Part shown: positions 46,613-58,621 of the stretch, piece by piece
Layout: every line of letters begins with the position of its first letter
Numbering within the stretch: position 1 is the stretch's first letter
NCBI GenBank assembly: GCA_027579435.1
Contig: JANBPK010001196.1
Span: forward strand, 82,061 to 146,060
DNA from: Candolleomyces eurysporus
Taxonomy: Eukaryota > Basidiomycota > Agaricomycetes > Agaricales > Psathyrellaceae
DNA length: 64,000 nucleotides
Direction: 5' to 3'
The notes under the pieces: model-generated
Told to the model about the DNA's origin: nothing
Database searches by the model: none
What the model saw: only the letters and a program-made list of their open reading frames with translations
Program-made: the position numbers and the translations under genes

Positions 46613-48553
46613 TTACGATTGGTTGAGAAGCTGGAGAGCTTCTCGAACCACAGGCTCAGCAGAAGTCATCCATGCCCACTCCCAATTCTTCGTGAACGTC
46701 TCCCCGAGCTCCTTCAACCTTCTCAGCTTTTCTTCAGGCGAAAGTGAAAGCTCCTCGGACGGGCTGGTATGGTGGAAGGTAAAGTACTGCCCGTTTAGTC
46801 TGTTACGTTCGTGCACATCATGGGCGACGGGTCTCCGGACATGATCGAATATGCCCAACGCCCGGGAGAGGTTGTGCCGGTTTGTCGAGGGGTGATTGAG
46901 CAGAGTTGCGAGTACGAATGCGTCCTGGTCATTAATTAATGGGCATTAGCGTGGGGACGCGCGGGAGTAGTAGGCTGGAGTTTTCATCCCCCTCTCTGTC
47001 ACTTACCTCGATCGCTTGGCCTGCACCGGAGCCTTGATGAGGCGGACTTGCATGGGCCTGAAACGAAAGCAAGGGATTGCATGAGTTTCGCTTCTTGGAG
47101 CAAATGCCGGTCGACTTACAGCGTCTCCGATGAGAGCGACTCTTCCGTGGACATAAGTGCTGAGGGGGCGAATGATATGAATAGACCAGCGAAGCGGTCG
47201 CTCGATGCACTAATTAGGGATAACCAATTGAGCCAATCAGCGAAATGGGCAGTGTTTCGGGTCGAGCTTACATCCATGAGTGCTTGTACTTCTGGCTCCC
47301 AAGTCCGGAACATTGAGGTCACCTCGGAGCTATCTGAAGGTGACACCCATGGACCATTGAACTTGGTGCCCTCGAGGTCGTGCCTCGATTTGAAAGCGAC
47401 GAAATTGATGAATTTACCCTTGGCAATTGGGTAGGCGATTACATACTAGGAAGTAGGGTCAGGCCACGAGACTGGTAGAAAATGAAGATCGACTCACGCC
47501 ATCTTTGCCCAGGTACTGATATCGGCGGAAGAAGGCGTCAGTGTCCATGGCAGGCTAAGTGAAAACGAAGGCACATACCTGCGTGGGTTGAGTAAATACA
47601 CGATGCCCCGGGTAGCGCGCACTCAGACGCTCGGCTGGGATCAAGGCACGGTAAGCGTTGGTTCCACTCCAGACCGGCTCGATCGAGGCCTCGCACTCCA
47701 CTGCTTCTCTCATCTTCTGCTCTGATTGGGCTATCCTGGCTTTCTCTGTGTACATCGAACGACGAACCGCGGACTTTAAACCATCCGCTCCAATAAGGAT
47801 ATCACAGGTCGCCGTTGTACCATCTTCGAAATATAGCTCGACAGGACCTGTCGGTCGCTGGATGTATGACCGGAGCCGCTTGGAGCAGTGGATTCGGGTA
47901 GATCGCGGCATGTTCTGGAGCAAAGCGTTCTGGAAGTCGGGTCGATGGAACGTCATCAAATTCCCTGGGCAACGTGCACGAGCACCTCGCAATTAATGTC
48001 TAGGAGAGTTGGACAAGACGCTGTTACACACCTTTCGTTACCAGCGTGTAGAACTCAATGCCCTCGGGCGTATCACTCTTGCGGTAATTGAAAGCGGTAA
48101 CTGAAAAAGTTGCATGAGCTTCTATAGGTGATCTACGTGCAACGAAGCACAGCACCTGGTCCTTCGACGGGCTTTATCTCGGTATACTTGAGCAGCTCTG
48201 TATCGAGACCGAGCTTTCGGATGAGTTCCCAGGGGCCTGAATCAAGGAAGTCAGAGGGATAGAGGGCAAAAGAACATGCAACACGTACGAGAGAACAAGC
48301 CGATCCCTGCCCCAAGTTCTGCAAGCTTTTGCGCCCCTTCATACACTTGCACTTCAATATCTGGCGACCTTGAAAGAGCCACTGCAGCACCCAGGTATTA
48401 GATGATAGTCGTGAAATGAGAGACGGGCAACACACAGGCAGCGGTCAATCCTCCAATGCCGGCCCCACTGCAAACAAATCAGTGATCGATACCTGGGCAA
48501 ACAGCTTCAGGGACGCACCAAATAGCAACTCTAAACCTGGGCTCAGAAGACAT
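46613..48553 (-). CDS. FAD-dependent monooxygenase, salicylate-hydroxylase-like, 450 aa
   Basis: Class A flavoprotein hydroxylase. Eleven exons: 48519-48553, 48436-48467, 48289-48381, 48156-48236, 48032-48100, 47579-47985, 47498-47515, 47272-47445, 47120-47200, 47007-47057, 46613-46924; phases agree (1353 nt). The Rossmann motif GAGIGG (residues 13-18) is rebuilt across three small exons. The second FAD motif, LIGADGLKSAVR (near 167-176), and the third, RVALIGDA-AHA (near 323-333), are intact. NAYRALIP and YVIAYPI are typical of the family. No signal peptide or membrane segment is seen, so it is probably cytosolic. These enzymes use NAD(P)H and O2 to hydroxylate aromatic acids; the real substrate cannot be told from sequence. 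Its small exons (18 and 32-35 nt) make automated models prone to error. Confidence 0.9.
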
Positions 48554-51500
48554 GAGGGACTTGTGAGAGGGGCGTCGAAGGAGGAAAGCGTTGGTAAAGA
48601 TGAAAGGAAATCAAACGGGACGGGCATTTTGAAGAAATTGTGGCTTTGTGGATGACACGATTGGGCCGGACTTCGTGTTTCAATGGCAAGGGACGTTCAC
48701 CCGAGAATCCTGACATGCAAGATCTCAAAGGCAGATGCAAGCGGCTACCCTTTGTCAGATAAGGCGAGGCCTATATTGTCCCACGATCAAGTCGCGCCTA
48801 TTCGAAGGAGTTTGCATCAGTGTTGTAAGCCGAAGGATGGGCTTGGAACGGTCACCCTCTCCTTGGCTTCCGCTAATCAGCCCCAAAGCAGTATGAGGCA
48901 CACGGAATATCACCGAATCGAATATTTCTCCATGCTGTAAACTCGTGTGCAACCTAGGTTCATGAGGCCAACAAAGAGGTGTTGCCTTTTGAAGACGCGT
49001 TACTCCTTCGGAGACTTCATTTTCGCCACATGTCCTTTCAATTGAAAACCTATCAATAAGAGGTGATATGAATACACTCACGGGTTCCATCTGATGTTCC
49101 AATGAGAGAACATGACGCATTGGGTCAGCCACTCGAGTAAGTCGAAAACGTAACCCAAGCGCTACAGATAATACACGCCCTTATCCTTCAAACTTTCCTT
49201 TGACAAAGGCCTGGTAAAGCCTGGACAAGGTCCTTCTATCGGCAGGGAGCATTTTTCAGCCAATTTCGCCAAGGCGATTCGGAGCCACCAGAGTAAAGCT
49301 TAGCGACTCGAGCAACCGTTGCCGTTGACATGCCCGAAAAACTGCTGACATCTCGCATCCACGTTACTGGTATCTAGGGTTCAGATAGAGTTTATGATGG
49401 TTGAGACGGGACGCGGCGAGGCGCCGACCACCAGGAGCATGGCCCAAGCTGGGACTGACCTGAGGTCGTTAATTCGGCTGCCTCGAGGGCAATCCAGAAA
49501 GTGTTACCCTGTGCTATCAGAAGAGAGCATTGGGAATCGAGAAGCCGAAACGGAGTAATTCGAAGTTCATCATAGCAGAAAGTTCAAGAAGTTGGAAAAA
49601 AAGCGAGCGAGGATTCGAAACAGGATGGCAGTTGGCGGAGATCCAAGAGGGAAAGCCGCGCGCAGGCAGCCCCACGGATCATTGAGCCTGCTTGCCGAAT
49701 TGAATCTGCCGATCCGTCGAGCGCTCTGGGTTCAGCCCCTGAGATGCAGCCACTAGGCACATAGAAAATGGGAGATGGATAAAAAAAACAAGCTAATAAG
49801 CATATTTTTGGTAATTGTGTGCGACGTCAGCGAGGTACTGAAAACACACACCAGATACTCCAGAAGCCCACCTGGCTCAGATATTCTCGACCGGTTTCCC
49901 CATACCAGTAATGCTTGAGCGAGGAGGACCCACTGATATACACAGATGCTCAGTCGCAAGAGAATCCCGGACGCTTATCACCCTACCTGAAGAGGGACAG
50001 GTGATAAGACTCGGATACGCTACCAATGGGATATTCGGCGAACTCAGGTCCCCCGCACACGGCGAGGAAGGCGGCAATCGCTGTTGAAGGTCCGCTCTTG
50101 AACGAGAGGAGCTCGACGGCGTCAGCAATTACCCAGACGCCATCTTCTCGACCTTCCCGCTTCCCCACCAGAAGCCGCTCAATTCATCAACAAGACAACA
50201 AGTGACCGTCTTCTGTCAAACTCATATACCCTCTTCGTAGTTTCGCAACTTGTGACCTCCGGGTCGGGTTAAAATCCCTCATACATGAGGATAGGACGAA
50301 AAACTGCATTGATTTACCCTCGCCCCGGTCGGACGTGGTTTTCGGACTTCAGTAGGGGACCTCGAGCGTTAACGACACGATTTCGTCGGTAGACGTCCCA
50401 ATCGGTCCCGTTCCGGAGTTTCGAATCCGTGCCCGAAGCTATTTTATGTGTTTCGTCCTGTCGATCTGCTACTCCATTGAGATATCTATACCCCACAATA
50501 CTCGGAGGCTATTGGAGCATACGGGCTGCTGGCCGTAAACACGGTTAAATGGATCCTCGTGAGGTGATATATCTCTCAGCAATGCTGACTCTATATCCTA
50601 CGACCTGGTGGAAAACATGTCAAACGAGCCTTGGGCGGAGGCTTGGCTAATGTATGGATGGGAACGGCGAACCTACTTGAAGGCATTCCCCTGAGCAACC
50701 ATTGAACGGGAAAACCAATATTTCCTGAAAAAACAATGGACGTCGCGGACTGTGTTAATTCTGGGCACTTGACCTGCACCACCACACATTAACACCAGCC
50801 ACCTCCTGGAAATAAGTATAAATCCCGGGCGCCCAATTATGCGGGGATAAGAGGCTAGTAAGCACGTCAGTTACTCTGAAAAGGGCATTCGTTCTCAATG
50901 GTTACTACGAAGTGTTGTGAGATTGCCCTCTTACAGCAATTTTAACGAGACAACCATGTCACCTTACGTGATACCAAGTATAGACCGAAGGGGTCTAGAC
51001 TCGCACACAGCCCACCTTCTCCCATCCAGTTTTCATAAACTTATCGAAGCTATAAGAAGCCATACCTCTTTGCTCACCCCTTGCGTCATAGACGAACCAA
51101 CTGCCGCACAATAGCCCACTTCGTAAATACCACTGGGGCTAATGAGCCAAGGCACCTTCTCAATATGGTGATCATCACCTGGATGCTCGAGAGAAGGGGC
51201 TGGAGAACCTCTTGTTTGCCGAGGTTCGATTCTCGCGGGGGTTCATTCCATATAGATTTAGTATACGAGTAATCGGTGCTTGTTAATCGCACCTGGCCGC
51301 CATCCTAGACCCACCAATGTAGTCCAGCCGTTCCTTGAGCACATACCAACACCCACCTCTTGATTTGCATAGATGGACGTGCCTTGAGGAAATCAAGAAT
51401 GTTCAATCCATAAAGCGTACGATATCGAAGAAGTTCCGTGCAAGATGAAAGACAATAGTTCCCCAGTTCAGAACACTGCCGGAATGGCAGTTAATGTGAC

Positions 51501-52191
51501 AGAGACAACATGAAATCCATAAAAGCTGGTATGCCTTCGTAGTCCCAACAAAACCAGGAGGCTACCCACGAAGCCAATCTGGCATTAAAACCTACCGAAT
51601 ACCAAAGGACACCTCGCAAATCCGATGTTCGATTCTCGCGGAGTTGACCACGCATTGAGAAACCGGCATCTATACGTACTCCAGACCGGAAGTTCGGGTC
51701 CACCAACCCACGACGAGATGGCCGGCCGCCAACCATCTATACGGAATTTCCATCCTCATGAGACCACCTTTCATAACACAACAAGAGGTTGACATGAGGG
51801 TTACAAAGCGCCAGCACCAATATACGGCATTGCTGTCTGAGGGCAACATCAGCGGCGCCTGGTGACGGAATACGGTATAATCAGGATGACCTCGACAGAG
51901 GATAACTCCAGGAGCTGACTAGAATGCAAAAGCAGAGCTTTTCGAGAAATGGGTCTAAGACGTAGACACCGAGCGAAACGGGTACCTTGACAAAGCCTGA
52001 GAGTCGACAGTTGGCACGAAAACAACGCACACCATTCTGATGGAAGATTCCAAAATCGAGGTCGACACGGACGACTTGCCAAATCAGCCTGCACGATCAG
52101 CCCGTCCTCCATGAATGATTCATTAGTGCATGCACAGTATCTAAGACACGATAAACGCAAACTGAAGGGGGGCGTACACGCTCATAGATCA
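48554..52191. other. Gene-poor stretch of 3.6 kb with one possible relic
   Basis: No gene recognised. On the minus strand from about 50,190 to 49,985 one frame is open and protein-like (RLLVGKREGREDGVWVIADA...SESYHLSLF), then a GTAGGG donor. After a TATATCAG acceptor the frame continues SLKHYWYGETGREYLSQVGF. I could not find a start or an end, so this may be a fragment of a lost gene. The rest has only short frames with no coherent composition. Confidence 0.3.
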
Positions 52192-53540
52192 TCACCATCC
52201 GAAGATCAAGTCGGAAACTTGGCCTATCATGGATTTACTAGGCGAGGGTTGAGCTGCAGCAGGCGAAGCGCTCCCTCCGCCACCGCCACCATTCGCTGCT
52301 GGCGTAGACCACCCGGCGAACCCTTGTGGGGTCGCAGGTTTAGAGGCAGGGGCACCTGGTCTTCTGAACGCGGACGTGGATGGTTCGAGCCTAAGTGGGG
52401 TACCGAAACTAGGGGTATTGCTTGAGAAGTTGGTGGGCGAGGAGACTGCCGAATGCGTCGGTTCGTCGACAACCATGGCCTCCCTGTCTCCGAAGGTGTT
52501 TCCCCGCGCCGAAGGCTGGCCGAGAAGAGCTTCCGCTTGGGTCTGGTCCTGTGACAAGGGAAAATATAGACATATGAGCTAATGGGAAAGGAAGATAGCC
52601 GGAGGCGACATACAGCCCACTTGACGCCAATCATCCAACTTCCACCAAGGACTTCCCCATTCTTCCTTACTGCTCTAAGTGCATCCGCTGGGTCCTTGTA
52701 ACCGATTCTGAAGCAATTCTGAATCTCTGTGTTCGGGTCCGCTTCAGTCGAATCACCTAGAGACTTGAAGTATTCGACGGTGATGCTGAATTTATCAGCG
52801 GGGTAGCCGAAGACAATAATACTGAGTGGTTGTTGTTGACTGAGAGTAGCGACCGACGGAGCTTTTGTATGGCGCTTGCTGAATTGGGACCCATCTAAGG
52901 CAGACTTCTATGGCAGAGTCAGCACGAGCACGAGTCATAGGTTGAATGAGTGAGAACGGACTCGGGGCTGAAATCTTGAATGGGTACTTTCGAGCGAGAG
53001 GACTTCATTCGGAATATCATTTACAGAGGTCATAGGTGGGGCATCTTCATCTGCCAAATTTTGACGTTGCCTGCATCCGAGGGCTTAGGTCAGTTGCGGC
53101 ACAGCTGGCGGCGGGCTAGCAGGCACACCTGGTGCTTTGGAACATGGACTCCATGCCAAAGTCCGATGCTGTTCCTCTTGTTAGGACTTGATTAAGCTTG
53201 GCTTTCGTCTGCACTAAGGGCGGCTCATCGACGCGTTGGTTCCCTTGTGGTGAGCTCTGATAAAACTAAGCCCGTGCACGTCAAAATGGAAAGGAATGCC
53301 ATACAGGATTCTGGGTGGCAGACTGTCCCATTATCAATATTTTATTCAATGTATCCAAATTTCTTTGATGCTCACCAATAGGTATCCAGATTGATAATGG
53401 CTTCTCGACTGCGAGAGTGACTCGCCAAAAGGCGTGGTGGTGCTTGACCCTCCCCAAGCGTTGAGATTGGGCGTATGATGCGAGGACGTCGAGGACGACA
53501 TCCCCGCCACTGTAAACTGGGAGTGCGAGTTGTGCATCAT
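52192..53540 (-). CDS. NUP53: Nucleoporin Nup53/Nup35 family, 350 aa
   Basis: Five exons: 53376-53540, 53129-53256, 52962-53070, 52614-52907, 52192-52548; phases agree (1053 nt). The Ser/Thr-rich N-terminus starts MMHNSHSQ and contains TKAKLN. The RRM-like (MPPN) domain covers about residues 160-232: IIVFGYPADKFSITVEYFKSLG...GGSWMIGVKWA. A Gly/Pro-rich linker leads to the C-terminal amphipathic helix MIGQVSDLIFGW, the membrane-binding end characteristic of Nup53/Nup35. The protein belongs to the inner ring of the nuclear pore and binds Nic96, Nup170 and the pore membrane. The donor at 52961 (GTCCGT) is non-consensus but is the only one that keeps phase. A divergent ORF starts 157 bp away on the other strand. 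Confidence 0.9.
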
Positions 53541-53697
53541 TGGGAATGGTGGAGATGGTGGTGAAAGGCAAAACAGCAGCTCTCCTCCATGGACCCGTCG
53601 CGCCTTGAACCTTGCATTATGTAATGCATCACGTGCACCCCAGCACAGGTTCCGGGCCGCATTTGGTCCGACGCAGAGGCGGGTGGCGCGGTCGCGA

Positions 53698-53997
53698 ATG
53701 CCTCTTGACCATCGACCACTCTATTCTCGCCTTGAAACCCTCGACTCAGCACTCAAGCTCAGCGCATCTGAGGTGATAGCTCTATGGAATATTATTGAAT
53801 TTATATTGCATCGAGGGCAACCCAATTCTCGTAAGAACATTCTGCAACTTGATTCTCGCACTCCCTTTACACTGGTTATTGAGCATTTATGGAGTCATTC
53901 TCCATCGCCAGGGCGCGATTTGGCGGACGATGCGATCGATCTTTTGACCATGGATCTTTTCCGACGCTCGCACCGTCAATTAGCACGTCAATTCTGA
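53698..53997 (+). CDS. Hypothetical 99-aa ORF, divergent from NUP53
   Basis: Single-exon frame starting at ATG 53698 (MPLDHRPLYSRLETLDSALK); the same frame is open further upstream to about 53,530. Predicted mostly helical (SEVIALWNIIEFILHRG), with no motif that I recognise. It could be a real small gene sharing the NUP53 promoter, or a chance frame. Confidence 0.3.
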   Translation: MPLDHRPLYSRLETLDSALKLSASEVIALWNIIEFILHRGQPNSRKNILQLDSRTPFTLVIEHLWSHSPSPGRDLADDAIDLLTMDLFRRSHRQLARQF

Positions 53998-54564
53998 AAT
54001 CTCAGAGTCCCACATGCCCTGTGCATTGATCAAGCTCCAAATTTTGCACTGTCTGCAGCTGCAACGCTGATATTTTCGATGCTGGGATGTCTGATCTTTG
54101 AGGCTCAGCCTCACGGTATCCAGTTTCAGCTTCAAAGCAGCGCCCGCAGTCAAGGAATGCTCTGTACTCGTCTCCCTGAGACACCTCGTATCATTGGCAA
54201 CCAGCACTTCTTACTGCGCACTCTGGGATTGCTGAAATTGACTCGTCTCCGAAGATCGCTTGGTTAACAGCAGTCCATTCGACTTGGAGTCTTGCACGAG
54301 TTTCTCGGCTAGTTTTGAGTAACCTCCTGTACAGCTCTCCTGAACAACGACTACCTCAGCGTTATGTCCGGGCGCGACATCGGACGAAGTGCGCCTTGAT
54401 CTTGACCTGCCGCCCATTCACGCTCATCCGTCATTCACCGGCTGCGCCGCGGTCTTTGAGAAGTGATTCCATAGCTATTATTTCGACTCTACTACTACTG
54501 AAGACCGCAATCTCGAATACGCAGGCCATTACAAGGTATACAACTAAACTACACTGTTCAACTC
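53998..54564. other. Intergenic
   Basis: No gene seen. Confidence 0.4.
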
Positions 54565-54852
54565 TTAAGAAGGCGGAGCTGTCGCCGCTGGCTGTTGGCT
54601 GAGATAACGTCAGGGAACACTCATGTTGTCGAAGATCAGACCACCTACGTCCAGACCACTGTGGTAGTCAGTTCAATAAAGTAAGGCGACTCTTTTACGA
54701 GAGTTTGATACTTTCGCCTCGCCGTAAAGGCTTGTGCATCAGCGCCCTGGAGAGAATTAATCCTCGTGACCAGCATGATCGGTCAAGACACTCACCATGA
54801 CTAGCAAAGCGAGAACGGTAGCAAGGAGTGACAGTGAGAACTGGAATTGCAT
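54565..54852 (-). CDS. Small secreted protein, 62 aa
   Basis: Three exons: 54796-54852, 54649-54746, 54565-54598; GT-AG introns and phases agree (189 nt). The first exon encodes MQFQFSLSLLATVLALLVM, a clear signal-peptide core, followed by GADAQA, a plausible signal-peptidase site near residue 24. The mature part is about 38 residues, starts FTARRKYQTLV and ends in Thr/Pro/Ala (TTTVVWTQQPAATAPPS). No cysteine is present, so it is neither a hydrophobin nor a Cys-rich effector. A TATATA element lies about 75 bp upstream of the ATG. It could be a short secreted peptide or pheromone-like product; no CaaX end is present, which argues against a mating pheromone. It sits 685 bp from the divergent laccase. 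Confidence 0.6.
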
Positions 54853-55536
54853 GGTAACTGGGGGGTATGGAGCTGGAGGGTGGACTTGGTATGTTCTTTG
54901 TTCGTGACCGGTTTAAAAACCCTACTATATAACTCACTTTGACCTAGTTTATCAGATGTATTTATTTCCGTGGAAACGAGCCTTGAGGAGCACCTATGCA
55001 GTCTACTGCTGTAGTCGACTAACAAGGAACATTGGTCGCCAATTAGACTGCGATACGAAGGGCAATTAGCGCATCTTGACGTTTATTGATTCATATGATG
55101 GAATCTCTACTCCGATGTTTCGACGGATGACCCAGTGCGGTCTACTTCCACCTAATCAGCGCCACGAAGCAGCCTTTCCTCAGTGTCCGGTCTTCAAGGT
55201 AAGAGTGTTTCCAAGCAAGGGCGCTGCGATATGAATTCGGCTTTGCGATGCATATCGCTACGAGTCGGATGTCACATCATACCCAAAGCTGGGCTTATTT
55301 CTCCGCGTACAGGTGCGCCCCCTTACTCCTGAGTCATTTTGTTTCTATGCTTTATTTCAAAATAATTTGTAGCTGTGTCGGCCATGCGACTCGAGCACAC
55401 GTCCAATGATTTCTGGATCTGGCGATTCGAAAAGATATAAAGCCTTGCATCGAAAACGAAAACTACACCAACAACAAAGGGATTGTGGACGATCCCACCA
55501 CTCTTTAACAGCTACCTTTCTCTTACTATCTTTGCA
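54853..55536. promoter_or_regulatory. Divergent promoter of secreted protein and laccase
   Basis: On the laccase side GTCCAATGA (CCAAT type) lies at about 55,401-55,409 and TATAAAG at 55,436-55,442, roughly 95 bp upstream of the laccase ATG. No other gene is seen here. Confidence 0.45.
54925..54932 (-). promoter_or_regulatory. TATA box of the small secreted protein
   Basis: TTATATAG on the minus strand, about 75 bp upstream of the start codon. Confidence 0.45.
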
Positions 55537-57892
55537 ATGCTGCTTCTCTCTCTTTTTGCTCTTCAGTCTCTTCCGCATATTCTTGCGTTTCCGCTGAGAC
55601 CTCCCCGAGCAACAGGCCCTGCAATAGGTCCTGTAGCATCCCTCACCATCGCTAACAAAGTCATCTCGCCCGATGGCTTCAATCGCTCGTAAGCATCATC
55701 TCGAATCATGTTGCTGAGCAAATGCTGAGCTTCGCGACCAGTACTGTCCTTGCTGGGACATCCCAGTCGAACGTCGCATTCCCTGGCCCAATCATTCGAG
55801 GCTTCAAGGTACTTCTAAAATATCATGGGCTGTTCTTTCGATTCTGAATTTATCTTTTCCAGGGCGACCGGTTTGCTCTGAATGTCATTGACCGCTTGAC
55901 CGATCCTACGATGCTGCGAAGTACGAGTATCGTACGTGCTCGACTTTTGTGTGTCCCAAGATTGTAACTTAACATTTCTACTGCACATACAGCACTGGCA
56001 CGGGATGTTCCAGAAAGGAAGCAGCTGGGCTGATGGCCCAGTTGGCGTCACCCAGTGCCCTATTGTACCTGGAGATTCTTTCCTCTACGATTTCCGAGTT
56101 CCCGATCAAGCGGGGACGTTCTGGTACCATTCTCATTACCGTGAGTAAAGCTCCTTTGCGTTCTTAAAATAGTATATGAAATGACGGATTCTCATAGTCT
56201 CACAATACTGTGATGGCTTGCGAGGTGCCATGGTTGTTTATGATCGCAACGACCCTCACCGTGGACTGTAAGCAATACAAATTCCTGTTACATTAATCAT
56301 AACTGACCTCTTACGTTTAGGTACGATTTTGACGATGGTATGAAACGACTTCGAGGCTTTTTGCATGGGCGGTGCTAACCAAGACGTTTGACAGAATCAA
56401 CCATCATTACCGTTGGTGACTGGTAAGGGGGTTTCTGATATTTTCTTTCCATGCTCATCTAATGCTTTTTTCAGGTACCACGGACCTGCCCCTTCTCTCG
56501 GCCCCGTTCCCACCCCCGATTCCACTCTCATCAACGGCCAAGGGCGCTATGCTGGTGGACCCGCCGCTGAGCTTGCTGTGGTCAATGTAGTCCGCAACAG
56601 ACGTTATCGATTCCGCCTTATTTCCATTTCATGCGATCCCAACTTCGTCTTCTCTATCGATGGTCATAACATGGTGAGTGTATATTAATACTGCAGACAG
56701 GCATATCACTGAAATTAATCGGGGCTCAGATTATCATCGAAGTCGATGGCATTAACGTTCAGCCGCTCACGGTGGATTCTATCCAAATTTTTGCGGGACA
56801 GCGCTATTCCTTCGTCTTGCACGCCAATCGGCCTGTTGACAACTACTGGATTCGCGCAAATCCTAACCTCGGAACCACCGGATTCGCTGGCGGAATCAAC
56901 TCCGCTATCCTTAGGTATGCCGGCGCACCCGTTAGGGAACCCGCCACCGATCGCGTACCCTTCAACAACCCTCTGTTGGAAACCAGGCTACAGCCTTTGA
57001 ATAGTCCGGCCGCCCCTGGAGTCGCACGAGTCGGCGCTGCTGATGTCAATATCAACCTCGACATTAACTTCCTCTCTAACCCCGGTATATTCACCGTCAA
57101 CAATGCAACGATGACGACTCCGGATGTTCCCGTTCTGCTACAAATCCTGAGTGGAGCTAGGACTGCTCAAGAATTAATGCCTGCTGGTAGTGTCTATGCC
57201 TTGCCTCGCAACAAAGTTATCGAGCTCAGTATCCCCGGTGGCTCGACTGGAAGCCCGGTAAGTGCAATAATTCACACTCAAGCGCAGCGTGTACACCTTT
57301 ACTGACAATTTCGACTTATCCAGCATCCAATTCATCTCCATGGTGTCAGTCTCCCTCTTCCTCTTTTCACTTGGTGCAACATGAGCTGACCGACTACTGT
57401 CATATTTAGCACGCATTTAGCGTCGTCCGGAGCGCTGGGAGCTCCACTTATAATTATAACAACCCGGTAAAACGAGATGTCGTCAACATTGGAGGAGCAG
57501 GCGACAACGTTACAATCCGCTTCACTACCGACAACCCTGGTCCTTGGATTTTGCACTGGTGAGTAGTTCCGTTTCCTCAATACTAGCCACTCGACCGCTC
57601 AATTAACGTCATTATCTTCCCTCTTCGTATCACAGCCACATTGATTGGCATATGGTTCTGTGAGTCGTTTCCTCCTCTGGAGATTCTATTCTTAGCTAAA
57701 TTGAACCATTTGTGTAGTGGTCTCTCCGTTGTATTTGCCGAAGACGCTCCGGCTGTTGCCACCCAAGATCCTCCCCGTGAGTATTCTCTTCTCCCGGTCT
57801 ATTGGAACTCGCAACTGAATGGGACCGTGTGTTTAGCCTCTTGGGACCAACTTTGTCCTAAATTCGATCGTTTGCCTGCTGAAGATCCTTAA
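55537..57892 (+). CDS. Laccase (secreted multicopper oxidase), 528 aa
   Basis: Oxidises phenols and reduces O2 to water; secreted. Fourteen exons: 55537-55688, 55742-55808, 55863-55931, 55993-56140, 56198-56267, 56321-56337, 56395-56422, 56475-56673, 56730-57257, 57324-57344, 57410-57558, 57636-57659, 57718-57776, 57837-57892; phases agree (1587 nt). The signal peptide is [17 protein letters not shown]. All four copper signatures are present: HWHG (97-100) with [28 protein letters not shown] (142-), HPIHLHGHAF (427-436) and HCHIDWH (482-488). The T1-copper axial position, ten residues after Cys483, is Leu493. The end, [13 protein letters not shown], is normal for the family. Exons of 17, 21, 24 and 28 nt are typical of basidiomycete laccases. 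TATA and CCAAT elements lie upstream. Confidence 0.95.
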
Positions 57893-58621
57893 TGCGAGTC
57901 AGATATGACTTGCCGGCATTTGCCCTTACTCTCATTCCCTAATGAACTTCGCGGTCTCTTCCCCTAACCAAGACTTTTAAGGTCGTCTGAATTTTAGTGT
58001 ACTACCATATTCATTGTACTATTGAAGCACACTTCACGTATTCTGCGGACACTTTCGAACCTTTCTTTCCTAGCTACGATCCTATATCCCCGGTCATTAA
58101 CATCTCTTTTAATCGTTGGCTTCACTTAGTTGCATATACGCATCCCCCCCCCCCTTGTACATATGTATTTCGGCAATTACATTTCTTCCGACTATCTGTG
58201 ACATCACACCGCGCAAGAAGCCACTTTCATGGCTGCGTGCGACAAAAGTCGGGCACGTTCCCGGTTTATATCCCTTCAATTGAGTTGGTCGTCGAAGGAG
58301 CGGTTGTTTACCTTCGAGGCTCCCATTGATGGGTAGATAGTGTCGCAACAAATTAGCGATCAAACCCCTCAACAGTCCACACCTTTGAAGAATCCCCGCT
58401 TCATCACCGCGTAATGTGAAATCGCATTTAGCGCTTTACGGAGTTCCCCGTTTCATGCGGAAGGTGATCTTTTGGCCAGCTACACGAGGGGAGGGGTACA
58501 GGTCAGGAGCTCAAAAATGTCCTTAAATACGCAAGTTACGATCGTGATAATACAAATATTGGCAGAATGCTTATGTTGATCTCGCAATCCAGCAGAACGA
58601 CACACATACCTTCCCGAAAAG
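57893..58621. other. Intergenic, tail-to-tail
   Basis: No gene seen. A C-only run of about 10 bases lies near 58,145. Confidence 0.45.

Noticed and set aside
51215..51240. B-box-like GAGGTTCGATTCTC, with a related TTCGATTCTCGCGG at about 51,627: possible tRNA or tRNA-derived SINE
   Set aside because: No cloverleaf could be drawn around either site and no A-box lies at the right distance. The T-stem fails to pair in the second copy. No tRNA is reported.
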